Below are positions 16,961 to 17,894 of a stretch of 17,894 bases of DNA, piece by piece. The notes beneath the pieces were generated by a model that did not search any database, was not told where the DNA came from, and saw nothing but the letters and a program-made list of their open reading frames with translations. The DNA is from JANWZL01 sp037445185 (GTDB taxonomy: Bacteria; Pseudomonadota; Gammaproteobacteria; Burkholderiales; Thiobacillaceae). The position numbers were made by a program, and so were the translations under genes. The DNA lies in assembly GCA_037445185.1 (NCBI GenBank), contig JBBIKZ010000048.1, positions 1-17,894 on the forward strand, written 5' to 3'. Position 1 is the stretch's first letter. Each line of letters opens with the position of its first letter.

Positions 16961-16990
16961 CCGGCCATCACCTCCGCATCGAGATCCGAC

Positions 16991-17254
16991 ATGAACCAGC
17001 AGATCGCCATCCTCTATTTCGGCCACCTGGTGGACTTGCTCGGCCGGGACAGCGAGTACATGTTCCTGCCGCTCACCGTGAAGAACGTGGCGCAACTCAT
17101 GCAACACCTCACCCGTCGCGGCGACGCCTGGAGCCAGGTCTTCGCCCATCCCAGACCCACCCTGAAGATCACGGTCAACAAGCAGTTCGCCGAGCCCGAC
17201 ACCCCCGTGCAGCCCGGCGACGAGGTCGCCTTCGTCGCGTTCGCCGTGGTCTGA
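16991..17254 (+). CDS. Small MoaD/ThiS-like ubiquitin-fold protein lacking C-terminal Gly-Gly
   Basis: An 87-residue protein whose beginning (IAILYFGHLVDLLGRDSEYM), middle (VAQLMQHLTRRGDAWSQVF) and end (LKITVNKQFAEPDTPVQPGDEVAFV) follow the MoaD pattern of a small sulfur-carrier beta-grasp protein for molybdopterin synthesis. The family normally ends in PPVTGG or similar, and its terminal Gly-Gly is adenylated and thiocarboxylated. Here the protein ends VAFAVV, and neither other frame supplies a Gly-Gly ending, so it cannot act as a standard sulfur carrier unless it is a divergent member. No moaE or other molybdenum cofactor gene is nearby. The role is unknown. The ribosome site is weak. Confidence 0.75.
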   Translation: MNQQIAILYFGHLVDLLGRDSEYMFLPLTVKNVAQLMQHLTRRGDAWSQVFAHPRPTLKITVNKQFAEPDTPVQPGDEVAFVAFAVV

Positions 17255-17262
17255 GCCAAAGG

Positions 17263-17289
17263 AAAAAGGGCTAGCATGGCTGCAAGCCC
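17263..17289 (-). terminator. Rho-independent terminator after tRNA-Glu
   Basis: On the minus strand, about 18 bases past the tRNA-Glu CCA end, GGGCT...AGCCC forms a stem (with an inner AGC-CAT-GCT) followed directly by TTTTT. Position and T run fit an intrinsic terminator for the two-tRNA transcript. Confidence 0.6.
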
Positions 17290-17307
17290 CGATACGGACA
17301 GCGGTTT

Positions 17308-17383
17308 TGGCGTCCCCTAGGGGATTCGAACCCCTGTTACCGCCGTGAAAGGGCGGTGTCCTAGGCCTCTAGACGAAGGGGAC
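17308..17383 (-). tRNA. tRNA-Glu (TTC)
   Basis: A 76-base cloverleaf on the minus strand beginning GTCCCCTTCGTCTAGAGGCC. The acceptor stem GTCCCCT pairs with AGGGGAC. The anticodon stem CCGCC/GGCGG encloses CTTTCAC, giving anticodon TTC (plus-strand 17347-17349). The T arm contains GGTTCGAATC. The CCA end is encoded (17308-17310). It follows tRNA-Ala in the same transcript. Confidence 0.95.
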
Positions 17384-17391
17384 CTAAGAAT

Positions 17392-17414
17392 AAAGCGCGT
17401 TGACAACGCGCTTT
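17392..17414. other. Perfect 11-bp inverted repeat between the two tRNA genes
   Basis: AAAGCGCGTTG, one central base, and CAACGCGCTTT form a perfect hairpin that nearly fills the 37-base spacer between tRNA-Ala and tRNA-Glu. On the minus strand it is followed by a weak T-rich stretch (ATTCTTAG). It could be an attenuating terminator or a recognition structure for processing the tRNA precursor. Confidence 0.6.
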
Positions 17415-17420
17415 GTAAAT

Positions 17421-17496
<76 letters not shown>

Positions 17497-17511
17497 ACAA
17501 GAGAGAAGTCG

Positions 17512-17540
17512 ATGATACTGAGCTGTCTCATGCTTGTAAA
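17512..17540 (-). promoter_or_regulatory. Sigma-70 promoter of the tRNA-Ala/tRNA-Glu unit
   Basis: On the minus strand TTTACA (17540-17535) is separated by exactly 17 bases from TATCAT (17517-17512). The -10 ends 15 bases before the tRNA-Ala 5' end, as expected for a short tRNA leader. Both boxes are four- or five-of-six matches with ideal spacing. Confidence 0.65.
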
Positions 17541-17894
17541 GAGGGGCACTGTAGAGAGCAAATAATCTGTCCGGACTTGTAGCACGAGATTTGTCCGGTT
17601 TCATTAGGGAAACGCTGAAAAAATAGGCGAGCGGGATGAAGCGCAAGGCGCCCGGCGCGCAGCGATCGAGACATATCAAGGAGATAGGCGAGGCAGCGAG
17701 CACCGCGCAACGCAGCGATTCGCCCGCGCAGCCATTTAACCTAAAAACCTCAGTTGACCGCTCCTTGGCCTTCGCAAAGACGCATGGAACCTGACGTTTG
17801 CGCCTCCGAGCACGTTCACCCGGAAGGTGAGGCCGCTACGCGCCCGCTTTCGGGTCTGTGCGCGCGTCTGGCTGCGTTGCTCCTCCTTGCGGGG
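17541..17894. other. Gene-free tail with repetitive, mobile-element-like sequence
   Basis: No protein or RNA gene is supported in these 354 bases. TGTCCGG occurs twice, 24 bases apart (17568-17574 and 17592-17598), the first inside GTCCGGAC. A stretch from about 17598 (TTTCATTAGGGAAACGCTGA) to about 17735 is rich in near-repeats: ATAGGCGAG twice, and GCAGCGAT twice. It reads like non-coding repeat or insertion-sequence end DNA, not coding sequence. The last ~25 bases (GGCTGCGTTGCTCCTCCTTG) echo, in inverted form, the GCGCAAGG...GCAGC segment at about 17640-17665. No transposase or target duplication is visible. Confidence 0.4.

Overview
The window is GC-rich, densely coded chromosomal DNA from what looks like a betaproteobacterium. 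That placement is inferred from the priA, argS, SPOR-protein, dsbA gene order, the wbpP-type epimerase and the general protein style; no 16S or other marker is present. Most of it is core housekeeping DNA with a few accessory insertions.

Layout: (1) Positions 2-460 hold the 3' part of a DUF1640-like coiled-coil membrane protein built from 54-bp tandem repeats. (2) A small exported trypsin-like protease lies on the minus strand (720-1499). (3) A plus-strand block carries tviB and wbpP/tviC, a two-step route from UDP-GlcNAc to UDP-GalNAcA, overlapped by dacB (PBP4) at 4053-5477. (4) A 380-base gene-free spacer holds two exact and one near DnaA box in AT-richer DNA. (5) Next come priA (replication restart helicase) and a tight argS, SPOR-protein, dsbA run. 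(6) Convergent to dsbA, across an inverted pair of REP-like hairpins, is an rlmI-type rRNA methyltransferase gene broken by an internal deletion of roughly 150 bp with a frame change. (7) Divergent from it is a membrane GGDEF-EAL protein with both domains apparently intact. (8) uvrD lies on the minus strand and is divergent from a small MoaD/ThiS-like protein that lacks the usual C-terminal Gly-Gly. (9) A minus-strand tRNA-Ala(GGC), tRNA-Glu(TTC) unit has a recognisable promoter and terminator. (10) The last ~350 bases contain no gene and look like the remains of mobile or repetitive DNA.

Functional links: tviB and wbpP work in series on one sugar nucleotide, and dacB trims peptidoglycan. argS, the SPOR protein and dsbA are probably co-transcribed although their jobs (translation, division/cell wall, periplasmic disulfides) differ. 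priA and uvrD both serve replication and repair. I did not find a clearly new multi-gene system. The observations most worth a second look are the DnaA-box cluster, the Gly-Gly-less MoaD-like protein, the broken rlmI and the probably leaderless uvrD promoter.
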